Shown here: piece by piece, positions 11,185 through 22,526 of the stretch
How the letters are laid out: every line of letters begins with the position of its first letter
How positions within the stretch are numbered: the first letter of the stretch is position 1
From: Sanguinoderma infundibulare
Taxonomy: Eukaryota > Basidiomycota > Agaricomycetes > Polyporales > Polyporaceae
Assembly: GCA_032821775.1 (NCBI GenBank)
Contig: JAVLRN010000004.1
Coordinates: 372,001 to 436,000 of the forward strand
Length of the DNA stretch: 64,000 nt
Reading direction: 5' to 3'
Program-made: the position numbers and the translations under genes
The notes under the pieces: generated by a model
What the model was told of the DNA's origin: nothing
Databases searched by the model: none
Seen by the model: only the letters and a program-made list of their open reading frames with translations

Positions 11185-11688
11185 CAGGAAAAACCACCCA
11201 AGCTAATTCAATGCTTTTAGTATAACTATGATCTAATGGAGCTACTTTCAATCTAATGTGATCTAATTTGGCTATGCAAGTACTAATATTGTACTAACAT
11301 GCAGGAACATCTGTATAATTGTAATAATATGCACTATCACTTGGAATGTTGTACTATTTAGTACTATTTTTGCACTACTTTAGACCTATTTTCATGTATT
11401 GAGACAATTGAAACATGCTGGTACAGTTAAATGCTTCAACATCACATTCAGCATTATTCACAGCACAAATAACAGCAAGGAATGACATTATACACCACAC
11501 TATGTAATGACAGTGACAAACATGCACTACAACATGCATAAACTACAGATATTGAGGTAAGTAAGGCTATGATCTCCGCCCACGCCCACACCCACAGGCC
11601 ATGCCCACGCCTCCTCATCCTCCGGATGCAGTCTGTCAAGGGCGTCAAGCTGGAGCTGGAGCCGCGGACGCTGTCCAAGGAGTTCGAC

Positions 11689-13015
11689 CTATGGGTGTCG
11701 AGACTGAGCACGACGCTGGCGGCTGTGACAACAGTCAATGTCGGGCAAGAACCGCCTGTCATTGCAGGCATCGTGCCGGCGAACTAGGTACACAGCGGAA
11801 GGGATGGAGGACGAGCATAGGCGGCAGGGCAGAGGGGAAAGAGGCCCAAGCATTGCAGGCACGCCATGACTCCCAGTCGTTATCATGGCGCACGCTCTCA
11901 CCCTTGAAGTTGATGGACGATGATCTACTGTCGACGATGCGGCAGTCATCGTCAGAGAGGGCATGTACCAATCCCAGTTGCCAGGGGCAGGGAACTGGAC
12001 GGACCATCGACTGGTAAAGTCGTTGTAGTCGGCAATGATGGGGCCTATGACGTTGAGAGTGTCTGCTTCGTGGCGGTCACGTGGAATAAGGTTGGAGATA
12101 ACGACTGGGTAACGCTCAAAGGAAGCGATGAAGAGGAGCTTTGCGATGAGGCCAATGAGAGGCTCTGCGATGGCTATGTGCTTTCTGAAGTGCTCGAAGG
12201 AGCGTGTTACGCTGGAGGGGTCACGATAGAGAGGGTAGAAGCCATGAGGGGTGACAGCTGAATGATCGTGGTAGAGGGAGGGATGAGCGGCAAGAGGGAG
12301 GTGGACATGGTTGTCGGGGACGAGGAAGGGGGGGTAGCGGAAGTTGTAGATAGCGAATGGACAGATGAGGAACAAGAAGTGCTCGTGCTCGTGCTCTGAC
12401 TGGGACGTGAGCTTGTCTGAAGGACAGAGGGAGGGACGGGTGAGGGAGAAGGATGAAAGATAAGAAGAGGAGCGTACCGTGGTCGAGAGAAAAGTAGTAG
12501 AGCTAGAGGGCGAAGGCGTTCTCAGGGGGCTCGAGTGGCCAGCCGTGGCATTCATGGTGGTCTGCCCAAAGATGTAGTGGTGAATAAAGTGAGGGCAGGC
12601 AGCCCAGCGCAGGCGTTTCTGTCGAAGCAACAGCCAGCCGGATGCGGATGGAAGACATTTTGGGTCCGCCCGCGCACTCTCGTCTCCCGGTGTTCAGTGA
12701 TGCACACCACAAGATAGCTCTCCTTGCGACCGATCCTCACCACAGCATGGAGATGGACTCACCGAAACTGAAGTGGAACATGTGCTTCAAGAGCGTCGTG
12801 GGCTTGGGGTAGACGTTAACGCTCGCCTTGGCTGCCTTCGCGTCGCGCTCGAGGAGGACGCTGCCCCACTTTGTCTTCTTGCCCATGGTGTCAGAGCTCG
12901 CTTTCGAGGGCGAGTGGGATGAGTGGTCGGACGAGGATGTGGGCGGTGGGGGGCATGGGCAGGGAGCCGGGCTGCCGCTGAAGAAGTTGGCGAGGACTCT
13001 TGCTGGCCATCTCAA
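11689..13015 (-). pseudogene. Unrecognised captured exons on the left half of element 2
   Basis: Two blocks look like genuine coding sequence. The first, about 12890-12760, starts MGKKTKWGSVLLERDAKAAK and runs through KPTTLLKHMFHFSFGE to a splice-like boundary. The second, about 12470-12010, holds FLFLICPFAIYNFRYPPFLV, HGFYPLYRDPSSVTRSFEHF and AEPLIGLIAKLLFIASFERY. A long frame joins part of this region, but much of its N-terminus is low-complexity Ser/Thr. I do not recognise either parent gene. Both are transcribed away from the central palindrome, as in element 1. Confidence 0.3.
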
Positions 13016-13145
13016 CGGCCTGGTTCGGGTTCGGGTAGGTGGAGATCGGGAGGGCGATTGTGAACGTGCGGTCGGCAGCAGAGTTCATCTGCATGGGGTA
13101 CGAGCTGGCTGAAGAATGGTGACCCTATTGAGAACATGACAAACG

Positions 13146-13250
13146 TGAGCGAGTCTGAAGTCTTAGATGCTCGATTCGGTGGCACGTCGCCTGTGGCGCC
13201 ACCGAATCGAGTGTCTAACACTTCGGCCTCTCCTCCGACTCACCACGTCG
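13146..13250. repeat. Central palindrome of element 2
   Basis: GTCTTAGATGCTCGATTCGG faces its complement across a short GC-rich loop (CACGTCGCCTGTGGCG). It is homologous to the palindrome of element 1; the right outer arm (CCACGTCGCCTCTCTCC) is conserved, the left outer arm has decayed. Confidence 0.75.
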
Positions 13251-13416
13251 CCTCTCTCCTCTCGAGCGCATCCCCAGGTCGCTGAGCCCTCGCCTTTGAG
13301 CTCGTCGTTGTCATCGATGGTCCCACATACACCCAACCACCACCACCAATTACAAGAGGAGGTGAGTCCATCGCACCCGACTACACTCCTCGGTGACCTT
13401 CACCGCTCTCTACCTC

Positions 13417-13713
13417 CTCCAACGTCTAAAAGCCAGGTTCTCCGCCGCGCGTGGTTCTTCTGGGCACTCACTATTTATACAGGCCTTCATAATCACGTCC
13501 AAGGTGATCTGCGATGACACATACTCGAACAAGTCCTGATCAATCGTCGGCCAGGGTATGTTCGCTCTCCGGGAGATCAACCAGATGGAGTGCGAGATGT
13601 GCTCGTACTTGGAGTGGCAGTTGAACATCGAACCTAGTGCGCTCAAGGAGTTCGAGGCCAAGGTGCGCCACGACTTCAAGGGCCTTGGGCCCTACCCCAC
13701 ATACGTCCTACAC
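13417..13713 (+). pseudogene. Captured fragment of a PCL/PHO80-type cyclin gene
   Basis: One frame reads LQRLKARFSAARGSSGH, then KVICDDTYSNKS, stop, SIVGQGMFALREINQMECE, then MCSYLEWQLNIEPSALKEFE. This is the core of fungal PCL-type cyclins that pair with Pho85-like kinases: helix 3 with KxxxDDxYSNKSW, then REINxMExxxLxxLxWxLN. The stop (TGA 13537-13539) replaces the invariant Trp of the NKSW motif (TGG to TGA). The cyclin box is incomplete at both ends, and the downstream sequence is not cyclin. It runs away from the central palindrome on the plus strand. Confidence 0.8.
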
Positions 13714-14356
13714 AATTCAGGTGAGTCGTCGATCTTGATGCACTGCAAGCTCTACATCTGCGCCCCCGGGCCCAGACGGCCAGGAGGAGGAGCGCCTGGC
13801 TGAGATCCTCTCCATCTGCGACAAGCCCACGAATCCCTATGCAGTGCGCCAACAGGTGAAGACCGAGGACGACGCGCAGCAGCTACCCCAGGATCGCCTC
13901 GAGTTCTTCGTCCACTGGGACCAGTTCAACAAGCACCTGGACGATGATCCCCTGCCCCCAGACTGGGAGATGAGGTACTCGAGAGACGACATCGAACCCC
14001 CACTCCGCCCGCTGCCTCCCAGAGAACCAAGTTCACGCCATGTCGACGGATGGGCGGCTCCCAGTATGAGTACGTTATTCACTTTATCCTCCGCCTCCCA
14101 TCTTTCGCCCGGCTCTCCCTCCCGAGGTGGAGGACAAGTACGTCCATATATTCATCCACCGAATATCTCGTGTACATATGCGGACCCTTCGACTCCGTTT
14201 TCTCCGTGCGTTTCTCCGTGCCTCTTCCTTCTTCATGCATCACGCTCCAGTCGCTTCTTTTACGAACCCTTTTCCTTTTCTCTTGCAGGTCTTCGCTCTC
14301 CACCACTCCACCTGCGCGAGCTGTCACTAGCTTAACGTTTGTCTTCGCGGGACAGG

Positions 14357-14475
14357 CACACGGGCATGGATACGGACTTGAACACAAGCTCGGACTTGGA
14401 CTTGGACTTGGACTCAGACTCGGGCGTGGACGTGGACTTGAATATGAACATGGCACGATTACGGACGTGGACACG
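14357..14475 (+). repeat. Short tandem repeat GGACTTGGACTTGGACxC
   Basis: A degenerate 6-nt step (GGACTT / GGACGT) repeats over about 120 nt in element 2. It produces Asp-Leu or Gly-Leu runs in two frames, with no protein motif. Confidence 0.6.
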
Positions 14476-14777
14476 AAGACGGACGGGAAGACGGTCGCTG
14501 GACTTGGGGGCGAACACGGAGATGGACGTGGTATCATGCACTGGTCGCATTCTGTCTGACTCTGCTCAGTAGGACTCACGCTCACTGAACTTGTTGCTTT
14601 TTCAGGTTTGGGCTCTGCAAGTTTTGGGCAATTCCGGGGGAGGTGAACAGGGGATGGCTGCCTTGTTCATCTTTCTCTCCCTATGCTCACCTGGCACCTT
14701 CTGACCAGTGTGAATATCGCTAACTAGGTTGTTTCTGCTTGCTGTTGCTCATGGTCGTCACTGTTGGTTACCTGCTT

Positions 14778-15095
14778 GTATAGCTACAACAATGTATTAG
14801 TTATGCTCAATACTAGCTGTTCATGTCTATCTTCTATGTGGTCTGCGCAAGTTCTGGACAGCCAGCAAATCTCTGAGATACTGAACCTGTAGTCCTGCAT
14901 TAGCAACCATTAGGAGGAATTAGGGATAAAGTAGCACTACAGTAGCACTACTATAGTGCTACTTTATCCCTAATGCTGCTAAGAGATGGGGTAACCTGTC
15001 TACACTAGAGCTAATGTCACTAATCCTCTAATTTAGAACTAATTCCTACTTTTTAGATGTACTTCTACCAAATTAGCCTGGGGAGGTTTTTTCAG
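14778..15095 (+). repeat. TIR copy C (right end of element 2)
   Basis: Direct copy of 7629-7946 and inverted copy of 4589-4882. Ends GGTTTTTTCAGAG. The outer 70 nt are nearly identical to copy A. Confidence 0.85.
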
Positions 15096-18000
15096 AGCAC
15101 CTGATACAGCAAAAGCTCTGCTTGGTCGCCGTTCACGCCGTTCGCACCATTCGAGTCAAACACATGGTCAATCCCATCAGGAGTCCATCTTCAGGGCTGA
15201 TTCCTCCAACCTCGACTCGGAGAATGCTGAAGAGTCTGAGGAGTGGTATGGTATCAACGCCAGTATTGCGTCACCACTGGTCCACTTAACAGACGTATCC
15301 TGGGCTAACCCCTCTCCCTTGGTGATCCATGCATCCACCACTCAGACAATATCTCAAACCGTGCCTCGTACCACTGCACATGGCCAGGGTGATTCTATCA
15401 CTGGGCTATTGCCAAGCTACAAATGGTCGGACAACTCCTGCTGGCTCGACTCAGCTCTAGAGATGCTCTGGAACGCTACAATGCTAGATTTCGATAGCTT
15501 TGCCCAATGTTTCGAACACATTGCAGGCTTCGAGGATGCTGCGATCTACCACCTCTACCACATGCTGGATTGCCAGCAAACTCTTTTTCTCGAGCCAACA
15601 GCCAACTACTCCGTCGAAGTGCTCAGCAGTCAACGCGACGAGTTTCGAAAAGTCCTCTTTGCACAGAATGCGGTCCAGTCATCAAACAGCTCAGAGAACA
15701 CAGTCGTAAGTTTCTGGCATACTGTAGGTAAAGAAAGTGGTGGCTAAATATTTAATGACAGACCTGGTTGAACGATATCCTGAGTTTTGCACAGCGGCAG
15801 CCTGACCCTGAACGCTTCGCCAAGGCACAATCATACTTCCGTGGCTATTGGGTCAAGTTCAGAGCTTGCTACCCTTCCGGCACATGCTCCCCAAATGTTC
15901 CCTCACACTATGACCTCACACATTGTCTCAAATACCAGTTTCACTATCAACTAACGCAGCAAGATGCATTGCAATTCAACTGCAAACTCGGAGCATGGCT
16001 AACAAATCTGACCACCATCCAAGGCAAGCCACTGATCCCCGATAAGCAGGACGAATGCTGGAGGAGCACCAAGGACTTTTCTGTGGCATCAGACGATACA
16101 ATTGACCGTTGCTCTGGTTCCAAGACAACTTACTGTTTTCACGTGTCACTTCCCATCATCCTTCTCATCAAATCACCATATCCTGATAACTGGGACTTTC
16201 CAGAGAAGATCAATGTCATCCGCAAGAACGCAAAGCACAACACTCCCTCTGTGGCCTATCAACTTGTGAGCCGAATCTTTAGAAATGGTGACACCGAGGA
16301 CACTGGCCTGGAGGAATCGCGACACTATATCTCGAGGCATGCAGTTCGACTGTCAGGGTCTCGATCACCAAGGGTCTCCACTTACAATGACATCAAGGAT
16401 GGAGGTGTCAGTGTTATCATTCCAGACGGCAAGCCATCTACTCATCTCGCTGGCAATGACAAGGCACTTGTCCCACCTCTCCCATCTCACTACCGAACAA
16501 CACTGGCAGCATATCATCTTCAGGGTGGTCGAACTACTCAAGAAGCTTTCTATAGATCTCAGTTGTCCAAGTTACGACAAGCGCACAATATCTCGTCCTC
16601 TACCCTTGATCTGTCTGCCACTCTTATCTGTGAGTTCTCTCTCGACAAAGGCAACATCATTCCCGTTCCTGAGAGTTCAAGACTGTGGTTCTCTCAGCAG
16701 ACCTGAGAATGCCAGAGGATCCTGGACTACGATGTCATTATCCCCTCTCTTAATCGAAACTTGAACAACACTCCTTCCCATCAACACCATGCTGCATTCA
16801 AGGTTCCTTCCAAAGCCCCTCAGCCATCGAATCATAGGTCAGAGTCAGAGACTGGCCACATTGGCGACAAAGTGAGTTGCTTTGGAGTCTGCATCCATGA
16901 CACATCATAGTATTGATTCGACCTCTATCTCAAGCACACCTTATCTTTGAAAAGCCGTTCTCAAAGTCCACATCCTGTGCGGTGTAGATGTGGTGCGAAA
17001 GGCAATGGTAATTTGATGACCGATGGGCTTTGCACCATACAGTGTTCGCTATGCGACAATTACTCACATATTGCCTGTCAGCGGGGAGGGCAAGCTACCA
17101 ATCTCTCCATGTCTCAAGAGTTCAAGTGCGACGAGTGCACTGGTGAAGGTTTGTTGCCACGGTTCACAAGGTAAGTCGTGTTACAGGCACAATTCCATAT
17201 CTTGAACTGCTCACTCATGGGACTGATAGCAAAAGCTGTGAAACCTCAAGGAGGCCTGGTTTGAGACATCCACCCCTCTCAAAACGTCTTTGGTAAGTGT
17301 GCATAGTAAATATCTGAGTTTACTGAACCTCCAAATCTGAGCTATCTCACAGCGTTGGCAAAGGTGCCCTAGTACATGTCGGAAAATTCTGGTACCCAGT
17401 GCGTCTCCTACAGCTAGAGTCTGAGAACCCAAGGCTATGGCGGGTGAAGCATTGGTGACTTTCCAAGTTTCCGCATAATTCTCCAGACATCCTGGATCTT
17501 GTACCAGAGTCCAATATTGTGGATGAACTCTGGGTGAAAGGAGTGAGCATAGGAAGATCCGAGTGTGTTCATCCCATCCTATTGAGTATTAACCATGCAT
17601 TGATTGTTATTTCTTGCTATCTTGCATGCCGTTTAGCTTGGACAGTGGGATTTAGCCTCGCTTCTACCTGATGATGACGACATACTTGCAGATCCAAGCT
17701 CTGTTCCATACACCCCTTACACCAATTCCACACTTCGACACGCTGTGCTCTCTCCTTACCTGGGAGCCTGGGCAACCTACACCTCTTTCACCATGGAGAG
17801 TCCCTGTTCTATCACATCTCGAGAGCACACTCAAGTCTCGATTTGAGGCAGAACGAAGTGGTATCGTTCCATATGTCGGGAACCTCGACCTCCAAGCCCG
17901 GGTGGAAGTTCACAACTGGATTGATGAAAACCTACCAGGAGCGAAGGCGACCCACCATCTGTGGATTGCCAAGCATGTTGTGGCTCACGCTATCACTCTC

Positions 18001-18541
18001 ATCATTGCTGACAGGTTACACAACGAAGACCAGCCTGACGAAAATGAAGTGGAGCTCATGGCTCGAGCTTGGCACATTCAGTGTAACTCATACTCACTTG
18101 ACGACTGCTTGAAACCTGCAGATGTGGATGGGGAGTGCCTCAGACTGTTTGAGAGTCGGCTGTTCGAAAGATCAGCATCAGCAGGAGAGGCTGGGTTTTA
18201 TCAGTGGGGCCTTGACGCTGGGGACCATCAGGATTGTTGGGATCCATATGCCGGCTTGCCCTGTCACTGAAATACTGGCAGTTTCGAGCCCTCAGACGAT
18301 GAGGCTCTCATGCAGGTGTGTGTTATGATCTGATTAATTACCAACAGATGCTGAATGTGCTGTCATTCCTTAGAAGGGGGCCCACTATGAAGCACTGCCC
18401 TGGCAGCCGAAGAAGAGAAAATGAAGTAATGCATCCTCTTCTGATGCCCAGGCCTCAACTGGCGCAAACCAATCCAACCTGAAGAAGCCACTGGCACCTA
18501 AGCCTAGGCCAGCATATAAACGACGGGCAACAATGAATTAA
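15096..18541 (+). pseudogene. C-terminal part of the fusion gene: USP-like cysteine protease, PHD finger and conserved tail
   Basis: Continues the gene interrupted by element 2 (PDTAKALLGRR at the junction). A USP/papain-like domain follows: SDNSCWLDSALEMLW with catalytic Cys codon at 15439-15441, and HYISRHAVR with YNDIKDGG as likely His and Asp region near 16320-16400. An intron lies at about 15710-15765. A PHD finger (CRCGAKGNG, C, CDNYSHIACQ, CDEC) spans about 16981-17150. The tail carries VGKGALVHVGKFWYPVRLLQ, GIVPYVGNLDLQARVEVHNW and YQWGLDAGDHQDCWDPYAGL. TGA stops lie at 16704, 17239, 17456 and 18422, and one frameshift lies at about 17700-17780. The frame finally ends at TAA 18539-18541. 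A dead copy of an Agaricomycete transposon-type fusion protein; its deubiquitinase activity is only inferred. Confidence 0.65.
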
Positions 18542-18614
18542 ATGTGTAGTGCAGCAATGGGAGCTCTGTATAATGCGATCACATCGTTTCTCTGATTAAA
18601 GCCATGCTAGCCTG

Positions 18615-19256
18615 AGTAAGTAATGGAAACTAATAAGAGTAAGTAAAGCAGTGCTTACTAGGCGCTTATGGCGCGTTGGCCTGCCACATTAAGTGCAGTG
18701 GACAAACCGTGCTAACAAGGCACTCCAAAACTATTCGAGGACTTAAAGTGCATACTACTTACTATTAATAAGTATTAAAATGGGAGGCTTGGGCAGAGGC
18801 GGTTCAATAACAATTATCTAAGTATCATCTGTCATTTGGGCGCTTCTGTGTTCGACCGCCCCGGAATGTCGATCCTAATTGTTATTGAACAGTGTGCTTC
18901 CTTACCTCCCTTGAAATAGTGTAAAAAGACACTCATTTACCCTCTTTACCCTCTCATTTAGTTTTGAAGTCAAACGGCTGAAGGCTTGAATTATAAGTGT
19001 AGTCCAACCAACTGCTTGGATAAGCACCAAATGGCGGGCCAGGAGCGACAGTCAGACAATTGTTGTTGAACCCCCTCTGCTCAAGCCTCCAATTTCAATG
19101 TTTTATAACATTTAGTACTATTCCCTGTAAGTCCTCAATTAGTTTCCGAATGCCTTGCTTGCATGATTTGTCCATGGCACTGTATACGGCGAGCAAGGGT
19201 TCTTAAGCGCCTAGTAAGCATTGCTTTACTTACTCAATTAGTTCCCATTACTTACT
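18615..19256. mobile_element. 642-bp non-autonomous TIR element (MITE-like)
   Basis: The ends read AGTAAGTAATGGAAACTAAT on the left and the complementary ATTAGTTCCCATTACTTACT on the right. Similarity between the arms extends about 215 nt inward with gaps (shared GCTTACTAGGCGCTTA, GAGGACTTA, GGAGGCTTG and GTTCAACAACAATT-like blocks), leaving a core of roughly 200 nt. No coding sequence. TG flanks both ends, too short to prove a target duplication. Confidence 0.7.
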
Positions 19257-19311
19257 TGACCAAATCTGCTTTTTAACTTGACCTACCTTGTTTCTTCCTC
19301 TCTCTCATCCC

Positions 19312-19890
19312 CTAGGTCACTTCCTCTTCATCCCCCACTCCCTCCCGCGACCACAAACGGCAATGGCTCCCTCCCCAGTCTTTCATCTCAAACCCGCCAA
19401 GACCCGCACCCTCAAACACTGCACGGAGCTGGGCCTCGCTGATCCTGTGCTGGTGCGGGACGAGCCAGTGCTTGTTCTCAGGGGAAGAGCAGATGGCTGT
19501 CATCCGCAGCCTTGATGTCGACGACGAGAATCATGCCGCCGGGCTTGAGGAAGAAGGTGAGCAGCCGCGTCCTGTCATCAATTGAGGGGAAGTGGTGGTA
19601 GCCTGCATGGCACAGTGGGTGGGGAAGGAGGAGACAACATGAGGACAGAGGCAGAGAGAGGAAAGAGGGCGGGGAAGATGCGCACCAGGATGAGGTCAAA
19701 CTTGGTCCTGTCCAGCTCGCGTTGCTCGCCCTTGAGCTCAATGCAGACGGCCTGCATGGCCTTCTGGCAGAGCTTCTCAGTGGTGAGGGTGGTGAAACAG
19801 TCGACGGAGACCTGGCTGATGTCCACCCCGATGATCTTCTTCACATGCAGGAGGAGGTGCTCCGAGATGAGGCCTTGGGGACATCATGCT
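19312..19890 (-). pseudogene. Fragment of a class I SAM-dependent methyltransferase
   Basis: The minus strand reads GLISEHLLLHVKKIIGVDIS, the end of motif I of a Rossmann methyltransferase, then ELKGEQRELDRTKFDLILV (the acidic strand), then YHHFPSIDDRTRLLTFFLKP with GGMILVVDIKAADD, then NKHWLVPHQHRISEAQLRAV. This order fits fungal UbiE-like methyltransferases. The N-terminal glycine loop is missing, a frameshift lies near 19480-19500, a splice junction near 19660-19740 does not keep phase, and the C-terminus stops after FEMKD. A dead fragment at the left edge of a gene-fragment mosaic. Confidence 0.65.
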
Positions 19891-20011
19891 AGTGAGTCCT
19901 GCCGTGGAGAATGTCGCACGATGGAGGAATACACAAGGATGGGTCTCTGGTGGTGCGTCACTGGCAGAGGAATCACTCTCCCGTTGACATGCTACCTGGT
20001 TCCTATCACTT

Positions 20012-22420
20012 GTGGCCAAATATCTCACTGGACGGCCTTTGCGTCGAAGACGTTGCAGCTCTCGTCACTCCAGTATCAATCGTCTCCGTAGCAGCTCCTA
20101 CTCCCCCACTGCTATCCTCACCTCTCGTGCTGAAAAGCTACCTTTTTGTCTGAGACTGAGTCTTATGATGTCAACAGCTACTCGGACACTCCCCGCAATG
20201 TCACTCCGCCCTTTCCCACCCTCAAGCATTGAAACATCATCAGCACCTGCAAGGAGAAGCCCACCTCGATCACAAAGAAGTGGGGCTATGGATTCGGATG
20301 GGGTCTTGGAAAGAAGGGCAAGAACCAGGATGAGGTGATCGAGAAGCCGCACATACAGTCTTCAGGCTCGACCCCTCCTCCCATCTACAACTCTCCCAGC
20401 AGCGACACCCACTCTCGTGCGACCCATTCCGGCCGTTCCTCCCAGTCCTACAGCCAGACCGACTGGGACCAAATGCCTGCCCAGACTTCCCATGCCTCCC
20501 GCCGCACATGCTCCATTTCGACCCACAATACTGAGGGCTCCATCCGCATGATCCCGCCTCCTTCGCACCCAAAGCGGTCCAACACCTACAAGTCCAACAC
20601 CACAAAGGCCAGCGGCAGGAGCGCCCACCCGACCCTCTACCCATCTGAATCATCCAGCACCCTCGTCGGCTCCGCCCTCGAGTGCAAGGTTCGCAACGAG
20701 GACCCCATCTCAGAGAGGCCCGATATGACTAGCAGGCTTGACAGCCTTTGCGACTTCATGCGCACCCGCGACCTGGATTATTAGTAGGTTGCTCGCATGC
20801 TCTTGGTTCACCGTCGTTCCTGACCCCCGGTCTGTAGTGTCACTCCCAGCGAGGATGCCCATGGGTCTGAGTACATCGCTCCCCACAATAAGCTACGGGA
20901 ATGGATAACTGGGTGCATGCGCTATGTTCATCCGGATATCTCGCATTCGCTGACTTCTACGAATTTAGCTTCACTGGCTCCGCCGGCCAGGCCATCATCT
21001 CAATGCGGTCTGCGTACCTAATCACCGACTCCCGCTACTGGCTCCAGGCATGTGAGCAGCTCGACCACAACTGGGTCCTCGTCGAGGCCGGCGGGTCCGC
21101 GACAAACGTCAAGGACTGGACGGAATGGATCATTGACTGCGCCAAGGACTCCAAGATCGGCATCGACACCCGCTTGATCTCCTACCAGACCGCGAATGCG
21201 CTCAACAACACACTCAAGGCCAAGAACTCGAAGCTGCACTATCCTCCACAAAACCTTGTCGACCTGGTCTGGTGCGAGAAGCCCACGCGCAGCAAGGAGC
21301 CCATCTATGTCCAACCAAAGGAGTTCACGGGTATTGGCGCCGGAGAGAAGCTCGCGCGGCTGAGGGAGTGGATCAGGCAGCAGCGGCCAGCGATGCTGTC
21401 ATATTCCAAGGCAGAACCCAAGCCGTCCCAGATGCAGGTCGCCACATTGGTCACGAACCTCTCTTCGATCGGTACATCATGCTCATGGAGTCGTGGTCGA
21501 GATCTCTGCGATTGGCTAACACTTGCGAATAGCCTGGCTGCTCAACCTCTGTGGTGATGATATCCCATTCAACCCCGTCTTCCACTCTTACCTGTCCATT
21601 GGCTTGGAGAGCGCCAAGCTCTTCGTCGACGAAGCAAAGCTCTCCGAGGAGGTCAAGGGCTACCTCCAGTCAATCAGCATCGTGTCGCATGATTACAACG
21701 ACCTGTGGATGTTCCTGCGCCGCAAGGTGTGGGGCGAAGGCAACGTAAGTCAGATGCGAAAATTTTCCTCCACGCCGAGTCCGTGTCTTATCACTACACT
21801 GCTTCGCAGGTCATCGTCTCCCCTCAAATGTCTTACTCGATCTGTCTAAAGATGCCGAGCTTCTGGTATACTGTGCTCCCTTCGTTTGTCGAGGACATGA
21901 AGGCGGTTAAGAACGACACCAAGGTCAGCTGCCTCCATAATGCCTATCTTCGCAACGGCGCGGCATATGTTCGCAGGCTCACCTGGCTTGAGCAGAAGCT
22001 CCATCAGGGTTATGACATCACCAAGTATGAAGCTGCGTGGCGCCTGATGGAGTACCGGCATAAGAACAAGTACTACATGGGCCTCGCTTACGAGAACATC
22101 TCAGCGACCGGTCCCAACACCAGTGAGTTCCAACTGCATGCTTGGGCGATGTGGCGAGGGATTGACAATTGACTTGCCTGCAGCACCGCCGCATTATGTG
22201 CCTCACAAGATGATGGCTAAGATGATTTGATCGCGAAACACCTTACCTCAAGTGAGTCGCTTCGGTAAATCCTTCATGGCATGTCGCGCGTTGCTCATAT
22301 CATCTTGTTCAGTGACTCCGGAGGACAGTATCGTGATGGTACCTGTGACACGATGCGGACAGTGGACTTTGGCCATCCCACGTCCGATCAGTGCGAGGCC
22401 TACACGCGCGTCCTTCAAGG
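20012..22420 (+). pseudogene. Aminopeptidase P (Xaa-Pro aminopeptidase, M24B) gene lacking its catalytic end
   Basis: An N-terminal Ser-rich, basic region (including TKKWGYGFGWGLGKK) leads into creatinase-type domains: MTSRLDSLCDFMRTRDLDYY, YLITDSRYWLQACEQLDHNW, YPPQNLVDLVWCEKP and SYSKAEPKPSQMQVATLVTN, then the start of the M24 fold with DSGGQYRDGTCDTMRTVDFG, which carries the first two metal-binding Asp. Introns with good borders interrupt it (for example after DLDYY, after NLSSI, after WGEGN and at 22118-22180). It stops after RVLQG, so the His and two Glu metal ligands are missing. A stop near 20233, a frameshift near 20140 and an extra T at about 22225 (MI, then TGA) also break it. Confidence 0.8.
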
Positions 22421-22526
22421 CATGTAATGCGGCCTGCGCATACTCTCTGAAGAACAGCCAACTGTAGGACAAAGGACTGACTGGCTTCCCAATCAGATCA
22501 AATCCACGCCGTCGACCGACCATAAG

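Larger units (their letters stand above)
11185..15095. mobile_element. Pack-type TIR element 2, inserted into the MULE/USP gene
   Basis: The right end (14778-15095) is a close copy of the TIR of element 1. The left end matches only in the terminal ~22 nt (ATCAGGAAAAACCACCC then AGCTAATT); the rest of the left 270 nt is AT-rich but different. Host coding sequence reads into both ends, and a CAC trinucleotide flanks both sides, which would fit a 3-bp target duplication. The interior carries a PCL-cyclin fragment on the plus strand and unrecognised exons on the minus strand, diverging from a palindrome at 13146-13250. No transposase is present. Confidence 0.7.

Noticed and set aside
11689..12630. 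313-codon minus frame as a single intact gene
   Set aside because: Starts in low-complexity Ser/Thr sequence and joins unrelated blocks; kept only as unrecognised captured exons.
4589..15095. One single 10.5-kb transposon bounded by copies A and C
   Set aside because: Copy B and the coding continuity across element 2 show two separate insertions.
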